Shown: positions 45,274 to 53,987 of the stretch, in pieces
Layout of the letters: the number at the start of each line of letters is the position of its first letter
How positions within the stretch are numbered: position 1 is the stretch's first letter
Assembly (NCBI RefSeq): GCF_016820585.1
Contig: NZ_JADHDX010000001.1
Location: 62,001-126,000, forward strand
Source of the DNA: Arthrobacter beigongshangensis
Lineage (GTDB): Bacteria > Bacillota > Bacilli > Bacillales_A > Planococcaceae
Direction of reading: 5' to 3'
DNA: 64,000 nucleotides
The notes under the pieces: model-generated
Databases searched by the model: none
Told to the model about the DNA's origin: nothing
Seen by the model: the letters and a program-made list of their open reading frames with translations, nothing else
Made by a program: the position numbers and the translations under genes

Positions 45274-45297
45274 ATGTGGTGGTTAGGCATACACTGA
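45274..45297 (+). CDS. Possible seven-residue leader peptide (MWWLGIH)
   Basis: GGAGGTTGAT precedes ATG 45274, and the frame closes at TGA 45295-45297. Two Trp codons lie in tandem. Directly after the stop TAGAAC-TAGT-GTTCTA (45299-45314) forms a small hairpin, and the ribosome site of the next gene follows. The layout suits a leader peptide controlling the next gene, but this is a guess from signals alone. Confidence 0.4.
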   Translation: MWWLGIH

Positions 45298-45333
45298 ATA
45301 GAACTAGTGTTCTATTTCGGAGGAGGGATGATT

Positions 45334-45690
45334 ATGCCTTTAATACCTACAGAGGCATTGCCACATTATGAGAATATGATCTACTTGCCGATGCTGATTA
45401 TTATTTTAGAAAGGGATCGGAATTCATTTGAAAAAGGCCCTTTCAAATTGAAAGGACCTTACGTTAAGCTTGTCAATCAGGCAACGAAGCTTATACGTGC
45501 TGAGCTGAAGGATACAAACATTTATTTACAACGCCATAATATGAAGGTTGTACGTAGCCAGACAGACGATACATTTACAGAGTATGTGTTTATGTACGGT
45601 GGCTATGAGGAGCATAGGCGTTATTTGAACGTTCGTTTACGTAATCGGACAGAAGAATTATTAAGTGTCTATTTTGCAATGGCTGGATAA
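45334..45690 (+). CDS. Conserved-looking hypothetical protein beside comK
   Basis: About 118 residues from ATG 45334, chosen since GGAGGAGG ends 7 bases before it; ATG 45328 is too close. The protein is soluble with no signal peptide. Motif-like parts are PHYENMIYLPMLIIILERD and the basic C-terminal half YGGYEEHRRYLNVRLRNRTEELLSVYF. I recognise no family. The tone is of a small helical protein seen in Bacillales genomes of unknown function. It converges on comK with only 9 bases between stops, and may be preceded by a leader peptide. Confidence 0.7.
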   Translation: MPLIPTEALPHYENMIYLPMLIIILERDRNSFEKGPFKLKGPYVKLVNQATKLIRAELKDTNIYLQRHNMKVVRSQTDDTFTEYVFMYGGYEEHRRYLNVRLRNRTEELLSVYFAMAG

Positions 45691-45699
45691 CGAGCAATA

Positions 45700-46224
45700 T
45701 CATTCGTCATCGGAATCGTAATCGGCATAGGGGGAAGGTCTGTTTAGTTGCTTTTGCTTTTTAGCAAAGTCTTTTTCAAGAAGATTACAAAATGAAATTT
45801 GCCGATACATCGTTGGAGCTGAAATATTTACTCTATAGGAACGATTATTTTCAAAATGAATCACACATCCTAAGTCATCGGGTTCTATTCGAGTAATTGC
45901 ATGGTAGGAAATCCAGACATTTTGTTCGGATGTTGGCGACATTGTAGGTAGAAAGATATAAGGTATGCCAAAATCATGAGCCACAATAATCGGCATTTTA
46001 TGGTGATTCCCCAATGCGATTTTTGCAAAGTTCACCGAGTTTTGCAAAGGGTTCCCATAATAGTTACAGGATTTTCTAACAATGTGAATGGGTCTTTGGG
46101 GGACAAGAAATTCGCGATTTCGTTCAATGACAAGGGTTGAGATTGTCTCACCTACAGTAACCGGTTGCAGCATAAATGTGTCGAAAGAGATAACATAATT
46201 TGGGATTGATTTCCTATTCTTCAT
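45700..46224 (-). CDS. comK: Competence transcription factor ComK
   Basis: About 174 residues from ATG 46224 behind GGAGGT. The sequence aligns in motif order with ComK: IHIVRKSCNYYGNP (compare IVDRSCRFFG), HKMPIIVAHDFGIPYIFLPTMSPTSEQNVWISYHAITRIEP (compare PPIMV...IFLFPTLSS...WISH). ComK activates DNA-uptake genes by binding AT-rich K-boxes. The protein is a little shorter than B. subtilis ComK and its acidic tail (PSPYADYDSDDE) differs. DegSU, which primes comK in Bacillus, lies 2 kb away. I could not identify a K-box pair at its own promoter. Confidence 0.85.
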   Translation of the reverse strand: MKNRKSIPNYVISFDTFMLQPVTVGETISTLVIERNREFLVPQRPIHIVRKSCNYYGNPLQNSVNFAKIALGNHHKMPIIVAHDFGIPYIFLPTMSPTSEQNVWISYHAITRIEPDDLGCVIHFENNRSYRVNISAPTMYRQISFCNLLEKDFAKKQKQLNRPSPYADYDSDDE

Positions 46225-46373
46225 ACTTATACCTCCAATTCTTGTATTGTACAATTATTATTATAAATCAGAAAATTAATAATGCAACCTTTTAAATGGA
46301 TAATTATAACCATTATTTAAACAGGGTCTTTTTTCGCGGTTAGAACAGCGTTGCATTGTGGGAATAACTAAAA

Positions 46374-46403
46374 AACCTTCCGCTCGGATAAGGAGGGAAG
46401 GTT
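46374..46403 (-). terminator. Terminator of the M20 amidohydrolase gene
   Basis: AACCTTCC pairs with GGAAGGTT; on the minus strand a T-run follows (A-run on + before 46374). Confidence 0.75.
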
Positions 46404-46409
46404 GTTATG

Positions 46410-47573
46410 TTAGTGCTGATAATCTAGGGCAGCGGCACCAAGTGTTTTCGCTGCAACCAGCATGGCATTTTCATCGAAATCGAATTTCGGATGGTGATGC
46501 GGATATGGTTCGGCAGGCTTTGCTCCTGTAAAGAAAAATGTACCAGGTACTTTTTCAAGATAATAAGAAAAATCCTCACCACCCATTTGCGGGGTTGATT
46601 CGACAACAGCTTGAACACCTGGAACGGTTTCAGCGACTGTTTTTAGAAAGTCAGTTTCAGTGGCATGATTTACAACAGCAGGATAGCCACGATAGTAGTG
46701 AAAGTCAATCGCACAATCATGAGCAAGTGCAGTTCCATCAACGACACGCTTCATCTCAAGCTCCATGAGGTCACGTACCTTTGGGTTGAATGATCGGACT
46801 GTGCCGCCGAGTGTTGCAGAATCTGCAATGACATTAAATGCGTTGTCCGCCATAAATGAGCCAATGGATAACACTGCGGAGTCAATCGGATTGACACGAC
46901 GGGCGACAAGCTGCTGCAAGTTCATAACGAGCTGAGCACCGATGACGACAGCATCTTTTGTTTGGTGAGGGGCTGCCCCATGACCGCCGGCACCCTGAAT
47001 CGCAATCGTAAAACGATCCGCAGCCGCCATAACAGGTCCTGCCAAATATTCAATCGTTCCAGAAGGTGTCAATGACCAAAGATGGGTACCAAAAATGACA
47101 TCCACCCCATCGAGACAGCCATCTGCAATCATCGAAATAGCACCACCTGGCGCATATTCTTCTGCATGCTGGTGGATGAAAACATACTCGCCAGCAAGAA
47201 TTTCTTGTAATTCGTGAATCGCTTTTGCCACTTGGAGTAGCGTCGCGGTGTGTCCATCATGACCGCAGGCATGCATAACGCCGGGGACGGTTGATTTATA
47301 AGGTACGTCTTTGTCATCTTGAATCGGTAGTGCGTCGAAATCAGCACGCAACGCAACCGTTTTACCAGGCCTGCCACCTTTGACACGTGCAACAACGCCG
47401 TTACCCCCAACGCCCATTTGCGCGTCTACGCCAAGATTGGCATAGAAATCATAAATGTATTGCGCAGTCTTTTCCTCTTTAAAAGACAACTCGGGATGCA
47501 TATGAAGATGGCGGCGTATTACGACCATATCCTCAAACGCACTATCCAACTTTTCGAAAAGTTGCTCCTTCAT
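46410..47573 (-). CDS. M20D-family amidohydrolase
   Basis: A 387-residue metal-dependent amidohydrolase. Motifs: HMHPELSFKEEKTAQYI, LRADFDALPIQD, the metal site HACGHDGHTATLLQVA, FIHQHAEEYAPGGA with the general-base Glu, GGHGAAPHQTKDAVV in the lid domain, and MGGEDFSYYLEKVPGTFFF. It removes acyl groups from an amino acid or related amide in the cytoplasm. It differs from the shorter AmhX-like protein at 17.3 kb and is closer to the typical hippurate-hydrolase or N-acetyldiaminopimelate deacetylase type. It belongs to the same minus-strand group as comK but has its own terminator. Confidence 0.85.
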   Translation of the reverse strand: MKEQLFEKLDSAFEDMVVIRRHLHMHPELSFKEEKTAQYIYDFYANLGVDAQMGVGGNGVVARVKGGRPGKTVALRADFDALPIQDDKDVPYKSTVPGVMHACGHDGHTATLLQVAKAIHELQEILAGEYVFIHQHAEEYAPGGAISMIADGCLDGVDVIFGTHLWSLTPSGTIEYLAGPVMAAADRFTIAIQGAGGHGAAPHQTKDAVVIGAQLVMNLQQLVARRVNPIDSAVLSIGSFMADNAFNVIADSATLGGTVRSFNPKVRDLMELEMKRVVDGTALAHDCAIDFHYYRGYPAVVNHATETDFLKTVAETVPGVQAVVESTPQMGGEDFSYYLEKVPGTFFFTGAKPAEPYPHHHPKFDFDENAMLVAAKTLGAAALDYQH

Positions 47574-47647
47574 ACCAGACAGCCCCTTACATGTTTTCTT
47601 CTATTATATCAAACATCTATTAGGGAGCAATGGACGGTTAAGGAAGG

Positions 47648-48166
47648 TTATACATCGTCCTCCTTCGACTTAGCGATATAGCTTGTGACGGAAGCTGCAC
47701 TTGTGAAAATATGGGGGTTGCTGTCGACACCTGCGATTGCATGTCCCGATAAATACTCTTCGTGATGGGGGGCTGCATTTTTCCACCTCGTATAATAGGT
47801 GTTAGCAGCCCATTCCGTCATGACGATATATGTGTCAGAATTAAGTGGTCGTAGCAGACGGAACGCAATAAAGCCAGGCTCCGTATCGAGCGTATGCGTA
47901 CGCTCTTTAAAGTGATGCTCAAAAATAGGACGTCCTTCATCCGTGACAGGAATATGATTCCATACAAAATAGCCAACATCATTGAGTGCACCGGAAGAGC
48001 CGATGACTTCATAGCGGCGCGGGGTTTGGAAAACAGTTTTACCAGCCGTTTCATGCAATAACAATGAGTTCGCACCAGCTTGCATGGCAATCATTCTTTC
48101 ATGTGGATGCTTATCCCTCAAGGACTCCATAAATGTGGTTGTACCAGATGTCGTGAAAATATACAT
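47648..48166 (-). CDS. hmoB: Heme-degrading monooxygenase-like protein HmoB
   Basis: About 172 residues from ATG 48166 behind AAGGAGGC. The protein follows the HmoB (YhgC) pattern: an N-terminal segment with LLLHETAGKTVFQTPRRYEVI, then a C-terminal antibiotic-biosynthesis-monooxygenase-like ferredoxin fold (VWNHIPVTDEGRPIFEHHFKER, EPGFIAFRLLRPL, YIVMTEWA). HmoB opens the heme ring to release iron. It is divergent from hemE, as in Bacillus, so heme breakdown and synthesis lie side by side. The heme-binding ligands are not individually clear from sequence. Confidence 0.82.
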   Translation of the reverse strand: MYIFTTSGTTTFMESLRDKHPHERMIAMQAGANSLLLHETAGKTVFQTPRRYEVIGSSGALNDVGYFVWNHIPVTDEGRPIFEHHFKERTHTLDTEPGFIAFRLLRPLNSDTYIVMTEWAANTYYTRWKNAAPHHEEYLSGHAIAGVDSNPHIFTSAASVTSYIAKSKEDDV

Positions 48167-48345
48167 GGCAAAGCCTCCTTTGAATTTTAAATGAACTTTA
48201 TTCGCCAAAATGGTCTCGTTCAATCTAACTATACATTTTCCCTCTTTACAGAAAGTTAATCAATTCCGTCTCGGCGTATTTCGGGAAGTCGCAGGTCAAC
48301 AAACATTGACGAAATGATGGCGATGCATGAAAAAAGACGCACAAT

Positions 48346-48375
48346 TTGATGACAAGTCGGGCTAAACGCTATACT
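48346..48375 (+). promoter_or_regulatory. Promoter of hemEHY
   Basis: TTGATG (48346-48351) and TATACT (48370-48375) are 18 bases apart, 80 bases before hemE. Confidence 0.6.
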
Positions 48376-48454
48376 TAGCCTAGCGAAACGTCTATATTTG
48401 AGTATGGATATGTAACAGGTAAATACAAACATATAAGAAAGTAGGGACAGCGAA

Positions 48455-49495
48455 ATGACACAATTTAACGATACACTACTCCGTGCCGCACGTGGTGAAA
48501 AAATTGAACATACACCTGTTTGGTACATGAGACAGGCAGGGCGTTCACAGCCCGAATACTTGAAAATTAAAGAAAAATATTCATTAGAAGAAATTACGCA
48601 CCAGCCTGAGCTTTGTGCCTATGTAACGAAACTTCCGGTTGACCAATATAACGTCGATGCAGCAATTCTCTATAAAGACATCGTGACACCTTTACCAGGA
48701 CTGGGTGTTGACGTGAAAATCAAAGCAGGCGTTGGACCGGTGATTTCTAACCCAATCCGTACTGTTCAAGATGTCCATAATCTCGGTGATTTATCACCTG
48801 AGGACGATATTCCATTTGTTTTGGAAACGATAAAAATGTTGACGAAAGAGCAATTGAACGTACCACTTATCGGTTTTGCCGGAGCACCGTTCACGCTTGC
48901 GAGCTATATGATTGAAGGTGGACCTTCGAAAAGCTATAATCTGACGAAATCTTTCATGGTATCTGAGCCAGAGGCATGGTTTGCTTTGATGGATAAACTA
49001 GCAGATATGACAATTACGTATATTACTGCACAAGTAGCAGCAGGTGCGAAAGCGATTCAAATTTTTGATTCGTGGGTAGGCGCTTTGAATGTTGCCGATT
49101 ACCGCATTTTCATCAAACCAGTGATGACACGTATTTTCACAGAGCTACGTAAATTGAATGTTCCTCTTATTACATTCGGTGTAGGTGCAAGCCACTTGGC
49201 TAATGAATGGCATGACCTGCCGGTGGACGTTGTGGGACTTGACTGGCGTTTATCTATTCAGGAAGCCGGAGCGCGTGGCATTACGAAGCCAGTGCAAGGG
49301 AACCTGGACCCGTCTATGCTGTTGGCGGATTGGAATATTATTGAAGAGCGTGCGAAGGTCATTATTGAGCAAGGTGTAGAGCATGGTAGCCATATCTTTA
49401 ACTTGGGTCACGGCGTCTTCCCAGATGTTAAACCGGCAACATTGAAAAAGCTTACTGAATTTATTCATAGCTATAGTGCACAACTACGTAAATAA
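48455..49495 (+). CDS. hemE: Uroporphyrinogen decarboxylase
   Basis: A 346-residue enzyme that removes four carboxyl groups from uroporphyrinogen III to give coproporphyrinogen III. The two signature regions are present: the N-terminal [19 protein letters not shown] (active-site Arg) and [17 protein letters not shown]. The C-terminal [15 protein letters not shown] closes the barrel. ATG 48455 has a weak GGGACAG site. First gene of hemE-hemH-hemY, with gaps of 24 and 28 bases. In Gram-positives the path goes on through coproporphyrin. Confidence 0.95.
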   Translation: MTQFNDTLLRAARGEKIEHTPVWYMRQAGRSQPEYLKIKEKYSLEEITHQPELCAYVTKLPVDQYNVDAAILYKDIVTPLPGLGVDVKIKAGVGPVISNPIRTVQDVHNLGDLSPEDDIPFVLETIKMLTKEQLNVPLIGFAGAPFTLASYMIEGGPSKSYNLTKSFMVSEPEAWFALMDKLADMTITYITAQVAAGAKAIQIFDSWVGALNVADYRIFIKPVMTRIFTELRKLNVPLITFGVGASHLANEWHDLPVDVVGLDWRLSIQEAGARGITKPVQGNLDPSMLLADWNIIEERAKVIIEQGVEHGSHIFNLGHGVFPDVKPATLKKLTEFIHSYSAQLRK

Positions 49496-49519
49496 ACTGA
49501 AACTGATGAGGTGAACTTG

Positions 49520-50452
49520 ATGACAAAGAAACAAATGGGACTTTTAGTAATGGCCTACGGGACACCTAATAAGGAAGAGGATATCGAATCGTACTATACA
49601 CATATCCGCCACGGTCGCCCGCCAGCACCAGAGCAATTGGAGGATCTACGCAACCGTTATGCGGCAATTGGTGGGATTTCACCACTTGCTAAAATTACTG
49701 AAGACCAGGCCAATGCGCTTTGTAATCGTTTGAATGAAGTGCAGGACGACGTTGAATTCAAGGTGTATATCGGATTAAAGCATATCGCGCCGTTTATCGA
49801 AGATGCGGTAGAAAAAATGCATACAGATGGCATTAAAGAGGCTGTGTCAATCGTATTGGCACCGCATTTCTCAACATTTTCAGTCAAGTCGTATAACGGG
49901 CGTGTACAAGAAGAAGCTGACAAGCATGGCATGACCGTTACATCGGTGGAAAGCTGGTACAAGCAGCCGAAGTTTATCGATTTTTGGGCTGGTCAAGTTC
50001 GGAGCACGTTCGACAGCATGACTGAAGAACAACGGGCAGCTGCATGCCTAATCGTTTCAGCACACTCATTACCTGAAAAGATTTTAGCGAATGGTGATCC
50101 GTATGCAGACCAATTGAATGAAACAGCAGATTTGATTGCAACAGCAGCAGGCGTAAAAAATTACGAAGTGGGCTGGCAAAGTGCAGGGCAGACGCCTGAA
50201 CCTTGGCTTGGACCGGATGTTCAAGATTTGACACGTGATTTGCATACAGCAAAAGGTTATTCGACATTCGTCTATACGCCAGTTGGCTTCGTTTCTGATC
50301 ATCTTGAAGTGTTATATGACAATGATTACGAGTGCAAAGTTGTATGTGATGATATTGGAGCTTCTTATTATCGTCCAGCTATGCCGAATGTCGATGGACT
50401 ATTCGTTGACGCAATGGTAGATGCTGTATTTGATAAAATGAAAGAAGCATAA
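49520..50452 (+). CDS. hemH: Ferrochelatase
   Basis: About 310 residues from ATG 49520, which has GAGGTG at 8 bases; the longer frame starts at GTG 49511. It inserts ferrous iron into coproporphyrin III in the Gram-positive (coproporphyrin-dependent) pathway, where the enzyme is called CpfC. The motifs are [35 protein letters not shown] with the metal-site His, and the [16 protein letters not shown] signature, then [17 protein letters not shown]. Complete and cytoplasmic or membrane-associated. Confidence 0.95.
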   Translation: MTKKQMGLLVMAYGTPNKEEDIESYYTHIRHGRPPAPEQLEDLRNRYAAIGGISPLAKITEDQANALCNRLNEVQDDVEFKVYIGLKHIAPFIEDAVEKMHTDGIKEAVSIVLAPHFSTFSVKSYNGRVQEEADKHGMTVTSVESWYKQPKFIDFWAGQVRSTFDSMTEEQRAAACLIVSAHSLPEKILANGDPYADQLNETADLIATAAGVKNYEVGWQSAGQTPEPWLGPDVQDLTRDLHTAKGYSTFVYTPVGFVSDHLEVLYDNDYECKVVCDDIGASYYRPAMPNVDGLFVDAMVDAVFDKMKEA

Positions 50453-50480
50453 AAATCGTACGAGAAAGTGATGATGGGCT

Positions 50481-51896
50481 ATGGTCGAACAAAACAAAAA
50501 GGTCGTTATCGTTGGGGGAGGGATTACGGGCCTCTCTGCGGCGTTTTACATGCAAAAAGAAGCGCGTGAAAAGGGACTTCCACTCGATGTACTTCTGATT
50601 GAAGCGTCGAATCGTCTTGGTGGTAAAATCCAGACAGTGCGACGTGACGGTTTTGTCATTGAACGTGGTCCGGATTCATTTTTAATCCGTAAAAAAAGTA
50701 TGGGACTGTTAGCGAAAGACCTCGGTATTGAAGACCAACTCGTGAAAAATGCGACAGGACAGGCCTACGTATTCGTCAATGGTGTATTGCATCCGATTCC
50801 TGGTGGCTCGGTCATGGGAATACCAACAGAAATCACTCCGTTTTTGAAAACAGGGTTATTTTCTTGGGCGGGTAAAATTCGTGCAGCAGGGGATTTCGTT
50901 CTCCCACGTTCTGCGATTCAAGGAGATCAGTCATTGGGTGGTTTTTTCCGTCGACGTTTTGGCGGAGAAATCGTGGACAATCTAATTGAGCCATTATTGT
51001 CAGGCGTCTATGCAGGGGATATCGATCAAATGAGCTTGCAATCGACATTTCCACAGTTTTATGAAGTGGAGAAAAAGCATCGTAGTCTCATTTTGGGAAT
51101 GAAAAAAGCGACACCTAAACAATTGCCACAAAAGAATAGTCACAGTACGAAAAAGGAAGGTGTCTTCCATACTTTTCGTAATGGACTTGAAACGGTAGTC
51201 GAAGCGATTGAAAAGCAACTCGATCCTGGATCAGTTATCAAAGGCGCACGAACCGAGGCGATTGAGTCCGATGGCGATAAAACGATGATAGAACTAAGTG
51301 ACGGACGAAAAATAGAAGCGGACGCTGTTATTTTGACGACAGGTCATGAAATGGCCAGCCGCTTATTTGCACCGCATGGTCTGTTGCAGGACCTTGGGCA
51401 AATACCGACCACATCTGTTGCAACAGTCGCACTCGCATTTCCAGAGGAGTCTGTTGTGCAGGATAAGGAAGGCACTGGTTTTCTTGTTTCAAGAAATAGT
51501 GATTATTCGATTACAGCATGTACGTGGACACATCGTAAATGGCCTACTTCAACACCAGAAGGAAAAGTACTCATCCGCGCATTTGTTGGGCGGGTAGGCG
51601 ATGAGGCAATTGTGGACTTATCAGATGCTGAAATTGAAAAAATCGTTCTTGCCGATCTTAGTAAAATTATTAACATTACGGGGAAGCCAGATTTCACAAT
51701 TGTGACGCGTTGGAAAAAAGACAGACCGCAGTACCGGGTCGGGCACAAACAACGTATTGAGGCCGCGCGTCTGGAATTACGAGCGAAGTTTCCACAAGTG
51801 AAATTGGCGGGTGCTTCTTATAACGGTGTTGGCTTACCTGACTGTATTGATCAGGGAAGGGCTGCAGTGCGGGAGATTATGGATGAACTGTTTTGA
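50481..51896 (+). CDS. hemY: Coproporphyrinogen III oxidase (HemY/CgoX)
   Basis: A 471-residue flavoprotein that oxidises coproporphyrinogen III to coproporphyrin III using oxygen. The N-terminal dinucleotide-binding site is VVIVGGGITGLSAAFY (about 8-23). RLGGKIQTVRRDGFVIERGPDSF and the C-terminal SYNGVGLPDCIDQGRAAV that closes the FAD site are typical of HemY. ATG 50481. It completes the hemEHY operon. A terminator is 40 bases past the stop. Confidence 0.94.
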   Translation: MVEQNKKVVIVGGGITGLSAAFYMQKEAREKGLPLDVLLIEASNRLGGKIQTVRRDGFVIERGPDSFLIRKKSMGLLAKDLGIEDQLVKNATGQAYVFVNGVLHPIPGGSVMGIPTEITPFLKTGLFSWAGKIRAAGDFVLPRSAIQGDQSLGGFFRRRFGGEIVDNLIEPLLSGVYAGDIDQMSLQSTFPQFYEVEKKHRSLILGMKKATPKQLPQKNSHSTKKEGVFHTFRNGLETVVEAIEKQLDPGSVIKGARTEAIESDGDKTMIELSDGRKIEADAVILTTGHEMASRLFAPHGLLQDLGQIPTTSVATVALAFPEESVVQDKEGTGFLVSRNSDYSITACTWTHRKWPTSTPEGKVLIRAFVGRVGDEAIVDLSDAEIEKIVLADLSKIINITGKPDFTIVTRWKKDRPQYRVGHKQRIEAARLELRAKFPQVKLAGASYNGVGLPDCIDQGRAAVREIMDELF

Positions 51897-51932
51897 CTGA
51901 ACGAAAACAGCATGATACAGATGAATGTAAAA

Positions 51933-51962
51933 AACAGCCGCAGCAGATTTTGCGGCTGTTTT
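51933..51962. terminator. Terminator after hemY
   Basis: AACAGCCGCA (51933-51942) pairs with TGCGGCTGTT (51951-51960). A-rich before and T-rich after, so it may serve hemY on + and the yhfH copy on -. Confidence 0.88.
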
Positions 51963-51974
51963 ATATGTCTAGCA

Positions 51975-52100
51975 TCATAAAATATTGCAAGAGTCGCATT
52001 TGTTGCCGTAGCATTCATGCTGCTCATCAATTTCTTTTCCGCAAGACGTACATACTTTAGCAGGAAGATTTTTAAAAAACTCAATGACATTTTCGATCAT
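51975..52100 (-). CDS. yhfH: YhfH-family zinc-ribbon protein, copy 1
   Basis: A 41-residue protein from ATG 52100 behind GTGAGGTGA. The sequence MIENVIEFFKNLPAK leads to a CxxC-GKEI...CYGNKCDSC ribbon (Cys17, Cys20, Cys35, Cys38). It matches the YhfH family of Bacillus, of unknown function, which likewise sits near lplJ. A second, nearly identical copy lies 82 bases upstream, so the two are tandem duplicates. It is too short for routine ORF calling. Confidence 0.85.
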   Translation of the reverse strand: MIENVIEFFKNLPAKVCTSCGKEIDEQHECYGNKCDSCNIL

Positions 52101-52181
52101 AGCTCATTCACCTCACTTAAGTTGTAGTAGTACTAAGTTACTGAATGTTGTTTGTAATAGTACAGGCGTTGCGAAAAAAAA

Positions 52182-52310
52182 TCACACTATATTACAAGAG
52201 TCGCATTTGTTGCCGTAGCATTCATGCTGTTCTTCAATTTCTTTCCCACAAGACGTACAAACTTTGGCAGGTAGGTTTTTAAAAAACTCGATAACGTTTT
52301 CAATCATCAT
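52182..52310 (-). CDS. yhfH: YhfH-family zinc-ribbon protein, copy 2
   Basis: A 41- or 42-residue protein; ATG 52310 or ATG 52307 are both possible behind GGGGAG, and I list the first. It differs from copy 1 mainly by Asp to Glu at one site and in the last residue (I-V against I-L). All four ribbon cysteines are kept. The upstream leader also shares a TAGTACTA-type motif with copy 1, so the duplication covered the promoter region. Function unknown. Confidence 0.82.
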   Translation of the reverse strand: MMIENVIEFFKNLPAKVCTSCGKEIEEQHECYGNKCDSCNIV

Positions 52311-52447
52311 TCATTCTCCCCTTTCAATTTGTACTAGTACTAGATTTATTATTAGTAGTGTATTATAACAGTCAATCAAATGTCAACACATTTCTGTACT
52401 TTTCAGATAAAATAAATAAGAGTCTATTTTAGTTAGGAGCGATTTAC

Positions 52448-53440
52448 ATGTATTTCATTGATAACAAAGGGATTACTGACCCACGCATTAACCTCGCGAT
52501 TGAGGAATATGCACTGAAAAATATGGATATCGAAAAAGAATCTTTTTTACTGTTCTATATCAACGAGCCTTCCATCATCATTGGAAAAAATCAGAACACG
52601 GTTGAGGAGATTGATACAGAATACGTGGAAGCGAATGGTATTCATGTCGTCCGCCGTCTATCTGGTGGGGGAGCTGTCTACCATGATCTTGGCAATTTAA
52701 ATTTCAGCTTCATTACAAAAGATGATGGTGAATCATTCCGTAATTTTAAGAAGTTTACGGAGCCTGTCGTCCAAGCGCTTGCTGAAATGGGCGTCAAGGC
52801 AGAACTTCTTGGACGTAATGATATTTTGGTCGAAGGGCGCAAAATTTCTGGAAATGCACAGTTCTCAACGAATGGTCGCATGTTCAGTCATGGGACCCTG
52901 ATGTTTGACACAGAAATCGAACGAGTCGTATCGGCGCTTAAAGTACGGAAAGACAAGATTGAATCGAAGGGCATTAAATCGATTCGTAGCCGTGTAGCTA
53001 ATATTACGGAGTTTCTCACAGAGCCAATGTCGATTGAGCAGTTTCGCTTGAATATATTGAAATCGATTTTTGGTGGCGAAGAAAAGATCCAGTATTTGGA
53101 GCTGACAGATGACGATTGGGCCAATATTCATGCGTTATCTGCAGAACGCTATGCGAACTGGGATTGGAACTATGGAAAATCACCGAAATTCAACATGCAG
53201 CATTCGCATCGTTTCCCAGTGGGAGGCTTAGATGTTCGACTGGATGTTAATAAAGGCATCATCGAAAACGTTAATATTTTCGGCGATTTCTTCGGTGTTG
53301 GAGAAGTAGCTGTCATCGAGGAAAGTTTGAGAGGTATCCAGTACGATAGACAATCCATGAGTGAGGCATTGGCTACACTTGATATTCCAACCTATCTTGG
53401 CGGCATTACGAAAGAAGAGTTTTTGCAATTGATTTACTAA
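52448..53440 (+). CDS. lplJ: Lipoate-protein ligase A
   Basis: A 330-residue ligase that attaches lipoate to lipoyl domains using ATP. The catalytic domain (about 1-240) has RINLAIEEYAL, IIGKNQNTVEEI, the lipoate/AMP loop VRRLSGGGAVYHDLGNLNFSF, and the GNAQFSTNGRMFSHGTLMFD block with the catalytic Lys region before it (VEGRKISGNAQ). A C-terminal accessory domain follows. ATG 52448 follows TTAGGAGCG. Position after yhfH matches the Bacillus order yhfH-lplJ, with lcfB following further on. Confidence 0.94.
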   Translation: MYFIDNKGITDPRINLAIEEYALKNMDIEKESFLLFYINEPSIIIGKNQNTVEEIDTEYVEANGIHVVRRLSGGGAVYHDLGNLNFSFITKDDGESFRNFKKFTEPVVQALAEMGVKAELLGRNDILVEGRKISGNAQFSTNGRMFSHGTLMFDTEIERVVSALKVRKDKIESKGIKSIRSRVANITEFLTEPMSIEQFRLNILKSIFGGEEKIQYLELTDDDWANIHALSAERYANWDWNYGKSPKFNMQHSHRFPVGGLDVRLDVNKGIIENVNIFGDFFGVGEVAVIEESLRGIQYDRQSMSEALATLDIPTYLGGITKEEFLQLIY

Positions 53441-53452
53441 GAAATAAGGGAG

Positions 53453-53483
53453 GAGCCTGACTACGTGTTAGGCTTCTTTTTAT
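53453..53483 (+). terminator. Terminator after lplJ
   Basis: GAGCCTGA pairs with TTAGGCTTC (imperfect), followed by TTTTTA. Confidence 0.65.
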
Positions 53484-53509
53484 TGGGGATTGAGAGTGAA
53501 CGTTGTTTA

Positions 53510-53897
53510 GTGTGCAACATCGAGAGAAGTGTGCAACGAAAACCTTGAAGTGTGCAACCAAAGCGGACAAGTGTGCAACCATTTCGTCCAAGTGTGCAAC
53601 ATTGGGAGGAGTGTCCAACAAAATCCTCGTGGTGTGCAACGAAAACCTGAAGTGTACAACCAAAGTGAGCAAGTTTGCAACCATTTCGTCCAAGTGTGCA
53701 ACATCGAGAGAAGTGTCCAACAAAAACCTCAAAGTGTGCAACCAAAGTGTGCAAGTGTGCAACCATTTCGTCCAAGTGTCCAACATCGGGAGAAGTGTGC
53801 AACAAAATCCTCGAAGTGTGCAACGAAAACGGGCAAGTGTGCAACCAAAGTGGAAAAGCGTACAACCATTTCGTCCAAGTGTCCAACATCGGGAGTA
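53510..53897. repeat. Array of GTGTGCAAC-core units (locus 3 of 3)
   Basis: Nineteen direct units run from 53510 to 53897 with core GTGTGCAAC or GTGTCCAAC. Unit lengths are 19, 21, 21, 21 in blocks of 82 bases, with one block of five units and one 20-base unit. Each 19-bp unit (such as GTGTGCAACATCGAGAGAA) follows the unit continuing CCATTTCGTCCAA, the same rule as at 26 kb. Frames on both strands are open but lack start signals. It is between lplJ and the Bce module. Confidence 0.92.
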
Positions 53898-53987
53898 GTT
53901 CACTGCAAATGTTGTGAGCTTCGCTTCCCGAGCGTAACAGTGGATTCTGCGTTATACTAAAAATAACTGTGAAGGGGGACTGAACAG

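Noticed and set aside
46225..46373. ComK box pairs in the comK promoter
   Set aside because: AT-rich DNA is present but no clear AAAA-N5-TTTT pair at a suitable spacing.
53406..53960. Overlapping open frames on both strands in the 53 kb array
   Set aside because: The repeat causes them; no start signals, and the same stretch is open on several frames and both strands.
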